This document shows, piece by piece, positions 1 to 10,994 of a DNA stretch of 52,775 nt. Source of the DNA: Thermoplasmatota archaeon (GTDB lineage Archaea; Thermoplasmatota; JAKEGO01); the NCBI GenBank assembly GCA_028279595.1, contig JANQNK010000009.1, positions 1 through 52,775 of the forward strand, read 5' to 3'. Numbering within the stretch: position 1 is the stretch's first letter; every line of letters starts with the position of its first letter. Made by a program: the position numbers and the translations under genes. The notes beneath the pieces were generated by a model that ran no database searches, had not been told where the DNA came from, and saw only the letters and a program-made list of their open reading frames with translations.

Positions 1-395
<395 letters not shown>

Positions 396-661
396 GCGAC
401 ATTAGGAACTTGCGTATGCGTCACATCAGTTTTCGATTGATGTCGATGGTCCAGCGTGAGCTACGTCCAAATTGGTATGTTCGCTCGAATAAATTCAAAT
501 AATGTGAATAAGCGTCCATTACAAGGATACAATAACCTTTTTATATACTCTATATAAAGCATTGTCGGGACCGTGTTGGGGGACCGTCCATCCTTCAAGG
601 GTCCGTATAGGTGGCGGGACATCATGTGAGGCTCCGCTGCACGAAGCTAAGGAGTGAGAAG
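396..661 (+). other. rRNA 3' flank and leader of the giant surface-protein gene
   Basis: Holds a small hairpin just after the rRNA (ACATCA 423-428 with TGATGT 438-443), which may be part of rRNA 3' processing. An AT-rich stretch (480-560) ends in the promoter of the next gene, and a purine-rich Shine-Dalgarno AAGGAGTG lies at 649-656. I see no gene in it. Confidence 0.6.
538..560 (+). promoter_or_regulatory. double TATA box for the giant surface-protein gene
   Basis: Two overlapping TATA-like elements, TTTTTATATAC (538-548) and CTATATAAAGC (550-560). Transcription would start near 570-585, giving an 80-90 nt leader with a Shine-Dalgarno. This is unlike most other genes here, which look leaderless. 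Confidence 0.6.
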
Positions 662-3600
662 ATGCAGTATAATGTATCGAAGCGATCCATTGACCGCAGG
701 GTATTGAGTCTTGTTATCGCGTTCGTTCTGGTAGGAGCGTTCGCGATCATGATTGCGGGAACGTCATCGGCCCAGGTGAACATCGACGACGTCACCCCTA
801 CGCCCTCCGGATCGTACATAACGCCGGGAAGCTACGTGAACTACAACATCGTGATCCAGACCAACAGGACGAGCGGGGCTACTGACATATATGCCAACCT
901 GTCCGCTGGTGCGAACGCCTGGACCAACGTCCTCGACGGTTCGAGCACCTGGATGGGCGTCAATACGTCGACGCTGTTGATGACAACGCTCAACGTGACG
1001 GCTCCGGCAGGGGCCGAACCGGGTGACTCCCTCACCACGACGGTGACGGTGGAGTCGACCAACGGAACTGACATGTTCATCCAGGTCGAGACCATGGTCC
1101 AACTGCGAACCCCGGTCATCGATGTGCAGGGGACGGGCAACGGGTCTGGAGACCCCGGTGACCAGGTCTCGTTCCTGTACACGATAGAGAACCGGAACAA
1201 CAGGACCGAGAACTTCACGCTCAGCTACATCACTCCGGCTGGGCTAAGCGCCACAGGTGCACCATACCTTTCGATCGGGGCACTTGGCTCCTCAGGGATC
1301 TGGGTTTTCTACGACATCGACTCCGACGCGGAGACCGGCGTATATCATCCGACCCTCTACGCTAACATCAGCGCGGGTTCTGACCATGCACAGTTCAACG
1401 TAACCGTGGATCCCGTGTATTCATACAACCTCACGGTCGAGGATGCTACCCTCAGCACTGCACCAGACGAGTGGGCCGAGTACTCCCTCGAGCTCGTGAA
1501 CAACGGGAACGACGTCGTGGACTTCGACATCGAGACATCGTCGATATCACCCTGGACCGTTTCCATCGTACCTCTCAGTGGAACCCTGTTGCCCGCCGGC
1601 GACGTCAATATCTCCGTCAAGGTGAAGCCCCCCTCCAACGCGTCCGCGTTCTCCGACAAGATCCTCTGGGTCTATGCGGTACCGGAGGCTGGGAAGGGTT
1701 CCAACAGTTCGATCATCCTGACGACATCGGTCATCCAGGAGTTCGACGTATGGGTCTCAGGTTCGTCCCCGTCCGGTTCGACCCTTCCGGGCGAATGGGC
1801 GCAGACGGATGTCACCGTCAACAACGACGGGAACGGCGAGGACACCTTCGTCATGAACTCGACGCTGCCCGAGGGCTGGGAGGCCCAGTGGGTCCCTTCC
1901 GCCACACTGACCGTTGACGGTTTCAGCAACGATACGGTGACGATCAGGGTCTTCATTCCGCTCAACGAATCCTATGGACCGAAGAACATCTACGTGAACG
2001 CCACCTCAACGGGGAATGCGTCCGTGACCTCGCTCCAACTGCCTCTCTCGGTCTCGGTCGCCCAGCGCTATGACGTATCACTCGTCGGAGTGGGCGCATG
2101 GAGCAAGGACGCGCACGTCGAGACTGGCTCCGACACGCTACTGTTCAACATGACCGTGACCAACCTCGGCAACCGACGTACCGATATCTCATTGAACAAG
2201 ACGGACATCGATGCAACAGGATGGTCACCGGTGACCCTCAATCCAACGAGCATCAACCTCGACCCTGACGAGGAGGGCTCGGTCCAGTTGACGGTCAGGG
2301 TGCCGCTCATGGAGGATGCGGACGATTACACATGGAGGGTGGTTGCGACGAGCGGCACAGCGACATCCTCGGTCAATTTCATCGTCTCTGTCCAGGAGGT
2401 CCACGACTTGCAGATCAACTCGTTTGCATTGAACACCAGCATCTCAGAGCTCGATCCCGACGGCGACATCTACTTCGATCTAGAGGTCGAGAACATCGGC
2501 AATGTGGAGACCAGGGCGGAGTTCGCAGCCTACCTGCCGACCGACTGGTCGTTCTGGAACGCCAATCCATCGAACATTGTGCTCTCGAGGGGTTCGACCG
2601 GCATCTCACAGGTCCAGGTCGTGGCCTCGGACGAGGCCGACTCAGACACCACATACAACGTGACCGTCGAGACCTATCCAGCAGCAACATCAATCGTTAC
2701 GGACAGCGTGACAGCATTCTTCGATCTGAACCAGACCTTCGACACAAGGATAACCTTCATCGGCGACGATTCGATCCACGCATTCCCCGATACTGAGGTC
2801 CAATTCTCGATAGAGCTTCACAACGAGGGGACCGGCGAGGACGAGATCCAGATCGAGGTGATGAACCCGATCCTCGGGTGGACCTATGAGTTCAGTCCAT
2901 CGGACAGCCCCACGATAGCCCCCTACTCCAGCGCGAATTTGACACTGACGGTGACATCTCACGCCTCTACGTCCAAGGGGACATACAGTGTTGACCTCAA
3001 CGCAACCACTGGGCCGGGGGCAAGTGTCTACGATGACACGCAGTCGGCCGTCGTCATCATCGATCAGGTCTACGACCTCTCCCTGACATCTCCCACGCTG
3101 CAGCAGAGCTCGGAACCAGAGAACACCGTGGAGTACTACGTGAAGATCGAGAACAGGGGCACCGGTCAGGACACCTTCGTCATGGAGAAGGTCAATGACA
3201 CGCTTCCCATCCAGGCGACCATCATCCTCAGGAACACGACCCACACGCTCAACTCGTCCGATAGCGCGTGGAGCACACTCGAGATCGACATCCCCGAGAA
3301 GGAGGACATTGATGTCGGCTCATACTGGGTGAGATTGAAAGCTACATCAGACAACGGGACGCCGTTCAACACCGACGACGACATATCGAAGACGATCACA
3401 TTCACCCTCGTGATAGACCCGATCTACGAGATCTTCGTCGCCAGCAGCGACACATCGAAGTCCGCAAAACCGGGCAATTCCGTGTCATACAGCATGGACA
3501 TCACGAACATCGGCTCGGGATCGAGCCTCTTCTGGCTCAACAAGACAGGCGCTCAGAGGGAATGGGGTTCTAACTCTCCAACGTCATTCTTCCTCAACGC

Positions 3601-6600
3601 ATCCGACCAGCAGTCGGCCTATCTCAACGTCACGCTCCCCGATTGGAACGACATCCCGCCCACCGTCCAGAACGATGGCTATGTCGTCCTCGGGCTTCGC
3701 GTCACATGTCTGAACGATCCATCCGTGACTGACATAATCTTGTTCAACACCACGATCCTGCCACACTACGAACTCGAGGTCCAGCAGATCAATCCTAGGA
3801 CGGTCTTCCCTGGAGAAGCGGCGATATCCAACGTGACGATAACTAACAAAGGGTCGACCACGGACCGGTTCAACACCACATTCGACAGCATTCCGACCAA
3901 CTGGTACATCGACTTCGTGGATGTGAACGATTCGTCTGTCGAACTCGATGCGGACGAGAGCACTGTCATAGGCATCAGGGCAAATGTGCCAAATGACATG
4001 GACGATGCAGCAGAAGGATCATATTACATTGACGTCGAATTCGGGTCGGACGGTGCAGACATGGTCATCGAGACGGACATCATCCCCGTCATTGTCGACC
4101 AGTATCACGATGTCAGCCTGTTCACGGCCAGCTCCACCCAGTCCGGCGAGGCGGGGGAATCGTTCGATTTCGTCGTGAGGGTGACGAACGAGGGCAACGC
4201 CAACGACACGTATCTCATCGATCTCCAGGGAGATGTCGAGAACTGGGGGACCGCGAGAACGATGCCTGACGAGGGCGGTCAGCCAATGTCGTCATTGATG
4301 CTCGAACCGGAAGAACAGGCCTTCATATACATCTGGACGGAGATCCCGAACGATGAGGACCCCGGGGACTACTTCCTCGAATTGAACGTCAGTCATGACA
4401 GGAGACACGAGATACTGAACCTGACCGTCGAGGTCGAGGACACGTATGACATCGAGATAGATGCCTTTACGACATCGATCCCTGCCGATCCAGGCTCATT
4501 GGTCACGTTCAATTTGCGCATTAGGAACACCGGTACGGGGACCGACAGTTACACGTTCGACCTCGATGACGAGATGGCAGGCTGGTCATTCGAAGGTAAC
4601 TCCACTGACATCTACGATCGTCCGGTGGACGATCCCAACAGGACACGGCTGACCACCCTCGGACCGATGTTAACGAACGAGGTCATGATCGTATATCTGA
4701 CCGTGGCCGTCCCCGAGAAGATCGGTGGGGAGCTCGTGACCCCCGGTATCCATTATATCAACGTAACGGGGGAGTCCGAGAACGCATTTGATAAGACAGA
4801 CACGGTCTCCCTGAGAGTCGATGTCGGATATCAATACGATTTCACGATCTCCGGACATGAGCGGAGGGAGGTCGACCCCGGCAGCAACACGACGTTCACG
4901 ATAACCATCGAGAATGACGGGAATGACGACGATACCTATGGCATCCAGATCGTCCTGAACGAGGGCGGGGACGACTGGTCGTTCGGTATGCCCAGCCATG
5001 TGACCGTCAATGAGAGCTCATTCCAGAACTTCGACATAGACGTCAGCGTACCAGAAGACGCAGAAGCGCTGGAATACACCATGATACTGAGGGTCAGGTC
5101 CCAGAGCAACACGGACCTTTACGAGGACTTCAACTTCACCGTTGCCGTGAACACCGTATACGATATCGAACTTCAATCCCCGGCCGACACCAAGACCGGT
5201 CGTTTCGACAGGAACCTTACGTTCCAGTTGAACGTGGAGAACAAAGGGAACGGGGAAGACACCGTACATCTGTATGTGTCCTCCGGTAAACTCGCCGGAT
5301 ATGTCTACTTCACCCATGGCGACACGAAGAACGTGGACGAGATCGATATCATCCTCGAGAATGCAAGCGTCATAAAATCGGTGAACGTGACCGTAAGGGT
5401 CCCAAACAGGGACACCATCAACGACCTCTATGGGTCAGACACGATACCAAGCGACCGGTTCACGGTAAAGGGCAATTCCTACAATGACGAGGACAAGGTC
5501 GACAATATCAATCTGACCGTCGAGTTCAGGGCGGTCTACGACTTCGATATCATCGAGACGGTGGACAATATAGACGTCGACGCTAATAGCGTCAATGACG
5601 CTGAACTGGAGTTCGAGATCCAGAACGAAGGGACACGGACCGACTCCTACACAATACTCAGATTGTCCAGCCCCCAGAAGATGAGCGTCGATATCGACTA
5701 CGGGGGTCAGCAGATAGAACCTGGAGGTTCCAGAACAGTGGACGTAACGGTAACCCTTCCGGCCAACGATAGGGATATCGTTTCCGGATCATATCAGATC
5801 GAGATCGAGGTGACATCCCGGTTTGATGACGACGTGGTACAGACATTCTTCCTCAACTTCAATATCGAGGAATTCTCCATCGAGTTCGAACTCCAGCCTC
5901 TGGATACGAACATCAACTGGAACCCGGACCCGGACGAGGGAACGGACGATGTTGAATTCAACTTCCGGATCAAGAACATCGGAACCAGAGACGACAGATA
6001 CACCATCGATGTCGTCTCCAATCCATTCCCTGGCAAGGTATCGTTCGCGACGACCGGCTACACGGGAGCTATGATACCCAACAGGACCGGGACGGTCGAT
6101 GTAACGACAACGATGAGCCGGACCGGCCAGCCGAAGGATATCGAGGCGGGTTACCACGAGCTCATCATCGACGTCCTGTCGAACGGGAACACCACGATCG
6201 TTGAGTCGATAACCATGGGCCTCACCGTCGAGCAGTTCTACGACCTGGACCTGAACATCGACCAGAACTCCAAGGACGTTAAGGTCGAGGAGATGACCGA
6301 GTTCGAGATCAACGCGATCAACAGGGGCAATGGCGACGACTCCTTTGACATCTCCACGGCGCAGGTCGATCCTGTCAACGACTGGTATATGTTCGTGAGA
6401 GGTGCAGATATGGGATCGAGCCTCCAGAACGTTCACCTCGGCCACGACACCGAGGTCACCGTGAAGCTGCAGATAACTCCTGACAGCGATGAGGTCCTCG
6501 ACGAGTTCGACGCCGCCGATGACAACGAGATCATGTTCGAGTTCATGCTCGTCTCTGACGACGGGACGACATTCCCATTCACAGGCGCGGATGAAAGGAT

Positions 6601-9175
6601 ATATGCGACCATCATCGATCTCTACAGATTCGAATTGGACCTTCCACCGCAGCTCAAGCAGACCATCACAGACCCGAAACAGGGTGAGGACGTCGAGTTC
6701 GAAATTACGGTGAGGAACACCGGCATCTCCGAAGATAAATACAGTGTCAACTACAATACGAACAACAGTTTCATCGAAATAAGCCACAGCTTCGATAGAA
6801 GCGGAATGATCGAAGATAGTGTCAGGCTGACAGTTACGATAGAGATGGACATCGATGATACGAAGCACGAACTCTGGCGTATCCCGGCTGCTGATTATGA
6901 GATCCCCGTCACTATCAAGTCGCAGGAGGATCAGATCCAGAGGGAGACCTTCACTCTCACCGTCGGCATCGACCGGAAGGCGGACCTCGAGGAGGAACGG
7001 CTTGATAGCGATTCATCAGTTGAAATGGGCGGGAACACGACATACACTTTCAAGATAACGAACTATGGGAATACCGTGGACACGGCAAAGGTCAGACTGA
7101 CAGACAATGAATTCCTGAGATACGGCACCCTGGTCTGGATCGACAATCAGGGTGTGGAGAAATACGGCAAGTCGATCAATGTCCCGATCAAGAGAGGACA
7201 GGACGAACTGATCGACTACATCGTCCGGGGCGACAAGGACTTTATTCAGGAAAATCAGATCCAGGAGATATCCGAACGGATCGAGATCGTCTCGAGCATA
7301 GACTCGAACGAAAGGATCACAATAGATTTCAACACCGAGGTCGAGGAGCAGGATTACGCTGTCGCGGTCGATTTCGCATCGACCATGGTTCAGGTAACCC
7401 CCGATGAGGATGACCACAACGGGACCCTGCCATTCGAGATCGAGAACATTGGCGACAATCCGGACGACATCGAGATCCGAATATACGAGACCCCCGACCT
7501 GGAGGATTCGAACAAATATCCCGGTGACATAACATGGGTCAGATTGAGGACCGGCTCGATCATCGCAGGAGCGTCAATGGTAATCGAGGACATGCCCGTC
7601 GGGGACCCGCAGACTGTCTACATCGATTTCGACGTCGGGACCATCCCGGTGGATGCAGAGGAGGGTGATTACTCCTACATGGTCCAGATAGAATCCAAGG
7701 GCGGTGGTCCCGCCGACCTTCTGTCCAAGGCATGGCAGAACATCACCCTGTCAGTGGAAATGACCTCCAAATTCGATATGAACATCGACCTAACCAGCGC
7801 CGAGATAGATCCTACCGGCCTTGACAAGTCGGACGAGGTCGAGGTTCCCATAACGATCCACAACGAGGGAAACTTCGAGGACATCTTCAGGGTGCAGACC
7901 CTCGGTCTTTCCTCCGACCTCGACGTCAGCTTCTCCAACAGAGGTGACCCGGCGACCTTCCAGATCGATCCTGACCAGGAGGAGATCATCACCATGATCG
8001 TCACTGCCGACGAGGATGCAAGGGAGGATGTTCACACATTCCAGATCCGAATCTCCTCCTCCGAGGGCGGTGTTTCGCGGACAGAATCGTTCGAGGTGAC
8101 AGTCCTCGCCGCAAACATCCGGATAAGCAAGCACGACATCAAGTTCGACAGGCATCCACGATCCCTCGATGAAGGCGAGAACGTCAACGTGGAGGTAAGG
8201 GTCTGGAACAATGGTTCCGGTCCGATCACAGACCTCGAGGTCAGGTTCCTTGAAGGCGGCATAGTCAGGGAATCCTACACGATCCAGGAGATCGGTGCGA
8301 GCCGATTCCGTGATATCACCTTCTACTGGGAGGACATTCCCGGTGGTGCCCAGGTAATTCGCATACAGACCACCGGAGCACAACCCATCGAGCTCAATGT
8401 GGCAAAGGATGTGACCGTCTACACCGATGACGACGACGATGGCGGATGGGGCCTTCCTGCAATGGAGTTCGACGCGAACGCGGCCGGCATCCTGGCCGGC
8501 ATCATCGCGGGAATATTGATCGGCCTATTGATCCTGCTCATTGTTGCCGGAAGACCGGCGGACAAGGAGGAAGAGAAACCCGGCACCCCACCGAGGGCAC
8601 CGATGCGACCGATGGGTGGTCCAATACCGCCGTCGAGGACGGCCCAGAAGATACCGATCGAACCGCCGACTCCTGCTGATTCACGGGTACCCGAGGACCC
8701 GGAACGGCTCCCACCGTGGGAGGACGAACGCGACCTGCCCCCGCCCCCGCCGGGATGGGCAGGGACAGCCGATGACGGGGGACCGAAACCTGACGAGGAA
8801 CCCTCACCCGAGGAGGAGCCTGGACCCGATGATGGCCCTCCTGAGGACATGGACGCTCCCGCGAAACCGCCGCTAGAGAGACAGGAGCCTGACGTCGAAG
8901 GCGCACCTTACCCTGACGACATCGGAGAGATCGACGATGAGCCAGCCGATTGGGACAGCATCATGGGCATGGTGGACGAGGTCTCCACACCGATCGATTC
9001 CCCTGAACCCGCTCCGGCTCCAAGACCGCCTGCCAGGGCCGCTCCGCCCGGGAAGGTCAGGATGACCCGAAAGCCAAAGAAGGTCGTCAAGCGCAAGAAG
9101 ATCAAGAAGAAGGTGGTCAAGAGGGTGAATCCTCCCGTCGAGGACGACGGCCTCGGCGACGACCAACTGCTCTGA
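662..9175 (+). CDS. giant secreted repeat protein with C-terminal membrane anchor and cytosolic tail
   Basis: A protein of 2837 residues. The start at 662 follows the Shine-Dalgarno AAGGAGTG and puts a hydrophobic signal segment at about residues 14-36; an upstream GTG at 611 is less likely. From about residue 250 to 2500 it consists of some nineteen to twenty divergent beta-sandwich units of roughly 115-140 residues, each opening with an aromatic-Asp strand such as VYDL, TYDIEI or KFDMNI and containing an N-x-G-N/T turn. They resemble the CARDB/NEW3-type domains of archaeal cell-surface proteins (COG1361/COG1470). N-glycosylation sequons are abundant. One transmembrane helix lies near 2601-2630, followed by a roughly 205-residue acidic, proline-rich tail ending in a Lys/Arg-rich stretch. 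Role is inferred as an S-layer-like, adhesion or scaffold protein. The cytosolic tail is unusual and suggests contact with an intracellular partner. Confidence 0.85.
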   Translation: MQYNVSKRSIDRRVLSLVIAFVLVGAFAIMIAGTSSAQVNIDDVTPTPSGSYITPGSYVNYNIVIQTNRTSGATDIYANLSAGANAWTNVLDGSSTWMGVNTSTLLMTTLNVTAPAGAEPGDSLTTTVTVESTNGTDMFIQVETMVQLRTPVIDVQGTGNGSGDPGDQVSFLYTIENRNNRTENFTLSYITPAGLSATGAPYLSIGALGSSGIWVFYDIDSDAETGVYHPTLYANISAGSDHAQFNVTVDPVYSYNLTVEDATLSTAPDEWAEYSLELVNNGNDVVDFDIETSSISPWTVSIVPLSGTLLPAGDVNISVKVKPPSNASAFSDKILWVYAVPEAGKGSNSSIILTTSVIQEFDVWVSGSSPSGSTLPGEWAQTDVTVNNDGNGEDTFVMNSTLPEGWEAQWVPSATLTVDGFSNDTVTIRVFIPLNESYGPKNIYVNATSTGNASVTSLQLPLSVSVAQRYDVSLVGVGAWSKDAHVETGSDTLLFNMTVTNLGNRRTDISLNKTDIDATGWSPVTLNPTSINLDPDEEGSVQLTVRVPLMEDADDYTWRVVATSGTATSSVNFIVSVQEVHDLQINSFALNTSISELDPDGDIYFDLEVENIGNVETRAEFAAYLPTDWSFWNANPSNIVLSRGSTGISQVQVVASDEADSDTTYNVTVETYPAATSIVTDSVTAFFDLNQTFDTRITFIGDDSIHAFPDTEVQFSIELHNEGTGEDEIQIEVMNPILGWTYEFSPSDSPTIAPYSSANLTLTVTSHASTSKGTYSVDLNATTGPGASVYDDTQSAVVIIDQVYDLSLTSPTLQQSSEPENTVEYYVKIENRGTGQDTFVMEKVNDTLPIQATIILRNTTHTLNSSDSAWSTLEIDIPEKEDIDVGSYWVRLKATSDNGTPFNTDDDISKTITFTLVIDPIYEIFVASSDTSKSAKPGNSVSYSMDITNIGSGSSLFWLNKTGAQREWGSNSPTSFFLNASDQQSAYLNVTLPDWNDIPPTVQNDGYVVLGLRVTCLNDPSVTDIILFNTTILPHYELEVQQINPRTVFPGEAAISNVTITNKGSTTDRFNTTFDSIPTNWYIDFVDVNDSSVELDADESTVIGIRANVPNDMDDAAEGSYYIDVEFGSDGADMVIETDIIPVIVDQYHDVSLFTASSTQSGEAGESFDFVVRVTNEGNANDTYLIDLQGDVENWGTARTMPDEGGQPMSSLMLEPEEQAFIYIWTEIPNDEDPGDYFLELNVSHDRRHEILNLTVEVEDTYDIEIDAFTTSIPADPGSLVTFNLRIRNTGTGTDSYTFDLDDEMAGWSFEGNSTDIYDRPVDDPNRTRLTTLGPMLTNEVMIVYLTVAVPEKIGGELVTPGIHYINVTGESENAFDKTDTVSLRVDVGYQYDFTISGHERREVDPGSNTTFTITIENDGNDDDTYGIQIVLNEGGDDWSFGMPSHVTVNESSFQNFDIDVSVPEDAEALEYTMILRVRSQSNTDLYEDFNFTVAVNTVYDIELQSPADTKTGRFDRNLTFQLNVENKGNGEDTVHLYVSSGKLAGYVYFTHGDTKNVDEIDIILENASVIKSVNVTVRVPNRDTINDLYGSDTIPSDRFTVKGNSYNDEDKVDNINLTVEFRAVYDFDIIETVDNIDVDANSVNDAELEFEIQNEGTRTDSYTILRLSSPQKMSVDIDYGGQQIEPGGSRTVDVTVTLPANDRDIVSGSYQIEIEVTSRFDDDVVQTFFLNFNIEEFSIEFELQPLDTNINWNPDPDEGTDDVEFNFRIKNIGTRDDRYTIDVVSNPFPGKVSFATTGYTGAMIPNRTGTVDVTTTMSRTGQPKDIEAGYHELIIDVLSNGNTTIVESITMGLTVEQFYDLDLNIDQNSKDVKVEEMTEFEINAINRGNGDDSFDISTAQVDPVNDWYMFVRGADMGSSLQNVHLGHDTEVTVKLQITPDSDEVLDEFDAADDNEIMFEFMLVSDDGTTFPFTGADERIYATIIDLYRFELDLPPQLKQTITDPKQGEDVEFEITVRNTGISEDKYSVNYNTNNSFIEISHSFDRSGMIEDSVRLTVTIEMDIDDTKHELWRIPAADYEIPVTIKSQEDQIQRETFTLTVGIDRKADLEEERLDSDSSVEMGGNTTYTFKITNYGNTVDTAKVRLTDNEFLRYGTLVWIDNQGVEKYGKSINVPIKRGQDELIDYIVRGDKDFIQENQIQEISERIEIVSSIDSNERITIDFNTEVEEQDYAVAVDFASTMVQVTPDEDDHNGTLPFEIENIGDNPDDIEIRIYETPDLEDSNKYPGDITWVRLRTGSIIAGASMVIEDMPVGDPQTVYIDFDVGTIPVDAEEGDYSYMVQIESKGGGPADLLSKAWQNITLSVEMTSKFDMNIDLTSAEIDPTGLDKSDEVEVPITIHNEGNFEDIFRVQTLGLSSDLDVSFSNRGDPATFQIDPDQEEIITMIVTADEDAREDVHTFQIRISSSEGGVSRTESFEVTVLAANIRISKHDIKFDRHPRSLDEGENVNVEVRVWNNGSGPITDLEVRFLEGGIVRESYTIQEIGASRFRDITFYWEDIPGGAQVIRIQTTGAQPIELNVAKDVTVYTDDDDDGGWGLPAMEFDANAAGILAGIIAGILIGLLILLIVAGRPADKEEEKPGTPPRAPMRPMGGPIPPSRTAQKIPIEPPTPADSRVPEDPERLPPWEDERDLPPPPPGWAGTADDGGPKPDEEPSPEEEPGPDDGPPEDMDAPAKPPLERQEPDVEGAPYPDDIGEIDDEPADWDSIMGMVDEVSTPIDSPEPAPAPRPPARAAPPGKVRMTRKPKKVVKRKKIKKKVVKRVNPPVEDDGLGDDQLL

Positions 9176-9230
9176 AGTAACCCAACCCAGCCGGTTTGAA
9201 CCTGTGAATCACAGCGTCGTCTCTCAAAAA

Positions 9231-9240
9231 CCTTTAAACC
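9231..9240 (+). promoter_or_regulatory. TATA box of hydroxyacyl-CoA dehydrogenase gene
   Basis: CCTTTAAACC, centred about 26 nt before the GTG at 9262, predicting a leaderless message. Confidence 0.5.
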
Positions 9241-9261
9241 CTTGCCCATTATCACGGAGCG

Positions 9262-10137
9262 GTGACACCCAAAATGAAAGCAGATGATATTGTCAAGATC
9301 GGAGTGGTCGGCGCCGGAACTATGGGCAACGGCATCGCCCAGGTCGCTGCGGCGTCGGGCTACGAGGTCGTCATGGCCGACATCAAGGAGGAGTTCGTCG
9401 AGAAGGGAATGGCTGCAATTAGCAAGTCCCTCGACAGGCTCGTCAAGAAGGAGAAGATCACAGGAGAGGAGAAGGACGCAATACTTGGACGGGTCCACGG
9501 CACCGTCGACCTGAATGACATGGCGGACTGTCAGTTAGTGGTCGAGGCGGTCCTCGAGAACCTGGACATCAAGAAGCACGTCTTCGCCGAGCTGAACACC
9601 ATATGCCCGCCGGAGACGATATTCGCATCGAACACCTCTTCGATATCCATCACATCCATCGCTGTAGCGACCGGAAGACCCGACCAGTTCATCGGCATGC
9701 ACTTCATGAACCCGGTGCCGATGATGAAGCTAGTCGAGGTCATCCGCGGACTCGGGACGTCGGACGAGACGACCCAGGTCATCTGCGAGACCGCGGAGAG
9801 GATGGGAAAGACAACCGCGATGTCGAACGACTATCCGGGATTCATCGCGAACAGGATACTCATGCCGATGATCAACGAGGCGATCTACTGCCTCATGGAG
9901 GGAGTTGGCACACCAGAGGACATCGATACCGTCATGAAGCTGGGAATGGCCCATCCAATGGGCCCGCTGACCCTCGCGGACCTGATCGGGCTCGACATCG
10001 TCCTCGCCATCATGGAGGTCCTCCACGACGGCCTCGGTGATTCGAAGTACAGGCCGTGCCCGCTCCTGCGGAACATGGTCGCGGCCGGATACCTCGGACG
10101 CAAGTCCGGCAAGGGATTCTACGATTACGGGGAGTGA
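9262..10137 (+). CDS. 3-hydroxyacyl-CoA (3-hydroxybutyryl-CoA) dehydrogenase
   Basis: NAD-dependent oxidation of 3-hydroxyacyl-CoA to 3-ketoacyl-CoA (or the reverse in butyrate-type routes); cytoplasmic. The protein has 291 residues, the normal size of the single-function enzyme. The Rossmann glycine motif GAGTMG is at residues 17-22. The catalytic His of the HFMNP motif and the following Glu of LVEVI are present, as is the C-terminal helical dimer domain with [17 protein letters not shown] at 9262 coincides with the predicted transcription start; ATG at 9274 is an equally good start and would give 287 residues. The crotonase gene follows after 5 nt, so the two catalyse consecutive steps from one operon. 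No thiolase or acyl-CoA dehydrogenase is in the window. Confidence 0.93.
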   Translation: MTPKMKADDIVKIGVVGAGTMGNGIAQVAAASGYEVVMADIKEEFVEKGMAAISKSLDRLVKKEKITGEEKDAILGRVHGTVDLNDMADCQLVVEAVLENLDIKKHVFAELNTICPPETIFASNTSSISITSIAVATGRPDQFIGMHFMNPVPMMKLVEVIRGLGTSDETTQVICETAERMGKTTAMSNDYPGFIANRILMPMINEAIYCLMEGVGTPEDIDTVMKLGMAHPMGPLTLADLIGLDIVLAIMEVLHDGLGDSKYRPCPLLRNMVAAGYLGRKSGKGFYDYGE

Positions 10138-10142
10138 ATCGA

Positions 10143-10934
10143 ATGACATGCGGATCTGAACAAGAGTTCGTGAAGACCGAGATAGCGGAAAGGATAGCGA
10201 CCGTCACCATCGACAGGGAGGCGGCTCTCAACGCGCTGAACAGCGATGTGCTCGGCGAGCTGGAGTGCACCTTCTACGGCCTGAACATGGACGAGAACGT
10301 CGACGTCATCGTCCTGACAGGCGCGGGGCGCTCGTTCGTCGCCGGTGCCGACATCGCCGAGATGTCCAAGCTCAGCCCGATGGAGGCGAAGGCCTTCGCT
10401 TCGAAGGGGCAGCGCGTCTTCGACCTCATCGAGAAGGGGCCAAAGCCGGTCATCGCTGCTGTCAACGGATTCGCGCTCGGCGGAGGTACGGAGATCGCCA
10501 TGTCCTGCGACATCAGGATAGCCAGCGAGAAGGCGAAGTTCGGACAGCCAGAGGTCGGTCTGGGCGTTCCCCCCGGGTTCGGTGGGACACAGAGACTGCC
10601 TCGACTGGTCGGCCGCGGAGCGGCGAAGATGCTCATATACACAGGAGACATCATCGGCGCTGACGAGGCTCTCAGGATCGGACTGGTCCAGAAGGTCGTC
10701 CCGCCAGAGGAACTCATGGACACCGCCATGGAACTCGCGAAGAACATCGCGACCAAGGGACAGGTCTCCGTCCGTCTGGCGAAGGAGCTCATCGACCGCG
10801 GTATGGACATCGATCTCCGGGCAGGACTCGAGCTCGAGGCCGATGGATTCGCCCTCTGCTTCTCCACGGAGGATCAGACCGAGGGGATGTCCGCTTTCCT
10901 CGAGAAGAGGAAGCCGGACTTCAAGGGCGAGTGA
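10143..10934 (+). CDS. enoyl-CoA hydratase (crotonase family)
   Basis: Hydrates trans-2-enoyl-CoA (crotonyl-CoA-like substrates) to 3-hydroxyacyl-CoA. The protein has 263 residues, the normal crotonase length. The oxyanion-hole segment AGRSFVAGADIAEM is present, and both catalytic glutamates of true hydratases are kept, in GGTEIAMSCD and GQPEVGLG. The ATG at 10143 lies 5 nt behind the dehydrogenase stop, which favours a shared operon and translational coupling. The pair performs the two middle steps of beta-oxidation or of reversed butyrate synthesis; direction cannot be told from sequence. Confidence 0.93.
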   Translation: MTCGSEQEFVKTEIAERIATVTIDREAALNALNSDVLGELECTFYGLNMDENVDVIVLTGAGRSFVAGADIAEMSKLSPMEAKAFASKGQRVFDLIEKGPKPVIAAVNGFALGGGTEIAMSCDIRIASEKAKFGQPEVGLGVPPGFGGTQRLPRLVGRGAAKMLIYTGDIIGADEALRIGLVQKVVPPEELMDTAMELAKNIATKGQVSVRLAKELIDRGMDIDLRAGLELEADGFALCFSTEDQTEGMSAFLEKRKPDFKGE

Positions 10935-10994
10935 GCATCTGGAGCATTCATTTCAACCCACAACGTTGAAATAAGCCAGCCTCGATTCAGCCCC

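Noticed and set aside
396..610. 5S rRNA or tRNA behind the 23S gene
   Set aside because: No 5S-like or cloverleaf sequence is visible between the rRNA end and the next promoter.
5789..6868. 359-residue minus-strand frame
   Set aside because: Shadow of the giant surface-protein gene; GC-rich codon bias leaves antisense frames open.
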